Assembly: GCA_028281535.1 (NCBI GenBank)
Contig: JANQJS010000025.1
Span: 140,907 to 204,906, forward strand
Direction of reading: 5' to 3'
DNA from: Sedimentisphaerales bacterium
GTDB lineage: Bacteria > Planctomycetota > Phycisphaerae > Sedimentisphaerales > SM23-30
Length of the DNA: 64,000 nucleotides
The notes under the pieces were generated by a model. That model searched no databases. It was not told the DNA's origin and worked only from the letters and a program-made list of their open reading frames with translations. Below are positions 63,087 to 64,000 of the stretch, piece by piece (positions within the stretch are counted from its first letter, which is position 1; each line of letters opens with the position of its first letter). The translations under genes were made by a program, and so were the position numbers.

Positions 63087-63447
63087 GACTGACTCCTCTT
63101 AATAAAAAAACTTAAACAGATTATTGCCCGGGATACTAAAATTGATGGTAACACTTAGAAAAAGATCTGTGACAAGCCCCCGAGAATTACACTAAAACTA
63201 TCAAAAACATAGAAACACTCTATTAAGAATTAACAAATACTAACTGAATTATATCAGGGCCTGCCTGATCATTTCAAGCGTTTTTTGGGCTTAAACGCAA
63301 AAAATATCGGACTTTGGCTGTTTTTAGCCCAAAAATTGAGGTGAAATTTTAAATTATTTCTGTTCCATTGCTATTATTTGTTCATTTTTTTATAATAATA
63401 AACCCGCATGTGTTTATCAGCGTAACCAAACGTATGACGAGTTTAAT
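63087..63447. other. Intergenic region with mnmA promoter
   Basis: This stretch lies between divergent genes. The recognisable element is the promoter at 63368-63396. The 63180-63350 part is AT-rich and shows nothing further; it should hold the RRM gene promoter. Confidence 0.45.
63368..63396 (+). promoter_or_regulatory. Sigma-70-like promoter of mnmA
   Basis: TTGCTA (63368-63373) and a perfect TATAAT (63391-63396) are separated by exactly 17 bases. Transcription should begin near 63403, leaving a leader of about 45 bases. Confidence 0.7.
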
Positions 63448-64000
63448 ATGTCAGAAAAACCCAAAATATTAGTCGCTATGAGTGGCGGTGTCGATAGCAG
63501 TGTGGCTGCTGCATTATTGAAAGACCAAGGGTATGAATGTACCGGCGTCTTTATGTGCCTTGGCCAGGCCTCCCATGAAGGGGGGCATCATGGATGTTGT
63601 AGTCCAGCTGATGCTGCAGATGCAAAACAAGTTGCCTCACAATTAGGCATCAAATTTCATGTGATCGATTTCAAAGAAGAACTTGATAAGATCGTCGAAT
63701 ATTTTATTGATGAGTATAGTCAGGCTCGTACACCGAATCCCTGCATTCAATGTAACAATCGACTTAAATTCGGTAAACTTTTAGATTATGCTGATCTGAT
63801 CGGTGCGACTCATGTTGCAACAGGTCACTACGCACGCACAGAAAACATTGATGGTGTTAAGCGTTTAATGCGTGGTGTTGATCAAGGTAAAGATCAGTCT
63901 TATGTCCTATTCGGTTTTGATCAACCCAGCTTGCAACGTGCGATGTTTCCACTTGGTGGCATGCCAAAATCTCAGGTGCGTGAATTGGCTAAAAAATATG
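63448..64000 (+). CDS. mnmA: tRNA-specific 2-thiouridylase MnmA, 3' end outside window
   Basis: The frame from ATG 63448 is open for 184 codons to the window end. MnmA thiolates wobble U34 in Lys, Glu and Gln tRNAs, acting on the same base as MnmG. The visible part has the PP-loop MSGGVDSSVAAALL, the insert with GGHHGCCSPADAADAKQVAS, the catalytic TPNPCIQCNN motif with its Cys, ATGHYART, and GKDQSYVLFG. The second catalytic Cys should lie beyond the window. The ribosome site is weak. Confidence 0.97.
   Translation, partial: MSEKPKILVAMSGGVDSSVAAALLKDQGYECTGVFMCLGQASHEGGHHGCCSPADAADAKQVASQLGIKFHVIDFKEELDKIVEYFIDEYSQARTPNPCIQCNNRLKFGKLLDYADLIGATHVATGHYARTENIDGVKRLMRGVDQGKDQSYVLFGFDQPSLQRAMFPLGGMPKSQVRELAKKY

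Overview
The window looks like a chromosomal segment of an AT-rich planctomycete, most likely of the Phycisphaerae type. The evidence is a tandem pair of DUF1587/1592/1588/1585 cytochrome-like proteins with a DUF1552 partner, a PEP-CTERM protein ending in the VPAPGA...RRRR sorting signal, an ECF sigma factor followed by a FecR-LamG protein, secreted proteins with dockerin-like tails, and a large GLUG-repeat protein. Housekeeping genes (acpS, mnmG, mnmA, uvrB, nadC, birA, aconitase) are interleaved with accessory blocks. No transposase, phage gene or CRISPR array was seen.

Layout. 1-2982 (-): a GLUG-repeat surface protein, open to the window edge. 3303-5523 (+): acpS-mnmG. 5676-6329 (-): PEP-CTERM protein. 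7161-11142 (+): a signalling set made of an HTH-receiver protein, an HDOD-histidine kinase and a receiver-like/GAF protein. 11213-12028 (+): LOG-family protein. 12031-21252 (-): a seven-gene operon, read here as arsenosugar (possibly arsenolipid) biosynthesis: arsM, DUF3179, arsS, DUF547, a GT-C membrane glycosyltransferase, a triple glycosyltransferase fusion, and an LCAT-like lipoprotein. 21597-25530: hspQ, a zinc-ribbon/SPFH-GYF pair and a small lipoprotein. 25551-29477 (-): uvrB-nadC-birA. 29583-31376 (-): GNAT and SH3 proteins. 31731-37781 (+): rhomboid-TPR, Ca/Na antiporter, two multi-TM proteins, a TPR lipoprotein and a DUF2225-like exported protein. 37792-42549 (-): glycogen enzymes. 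43132-46260 (-): aconitase and a dual-specificity phosphatase. 47083-52623 (+): the duplicated DUF1592 locus. 52654-55442 (-): CheY-like protein and a NarX/NarL-like two-component system. 56052-56142: tRNA-Ser(GCU). 56342-62619 (+): sigma/FecR and two secreted LamG/Calx-beta/dockerin proteins. 62829-63086 (-): RRM protein. 63448-end (+): mnmA, cut by the window.

The most interesting system is the operon at 12031-21252, with a well-formed promoter at 21336-21364. ArsM methylates arsenic and ArsS transfers a 5'-deoxyadenosyl group to it. Both glycosyltransferase families known to travel with ArsS are fused here, together with a dolichol-phosphate-sugar-synthase-like domain, into one chain. A membrane glycosyltransferase and an LCAT-like acyl-transfer/lipase lipoprotein complete the operon. 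This gives a plausible route from inorganic arsenic to a sugar- and lipid-linked product, but the steps after ArsS are inference. Other points of note are a strongly structured, terminator-ended candidate small RNA on the minus strand near 46550-46730, two genes with apparently leaderless promoters (hspQ and the TPR lipoprotein), and two decayed gene remnants (55669-55860 and 58734-58995).
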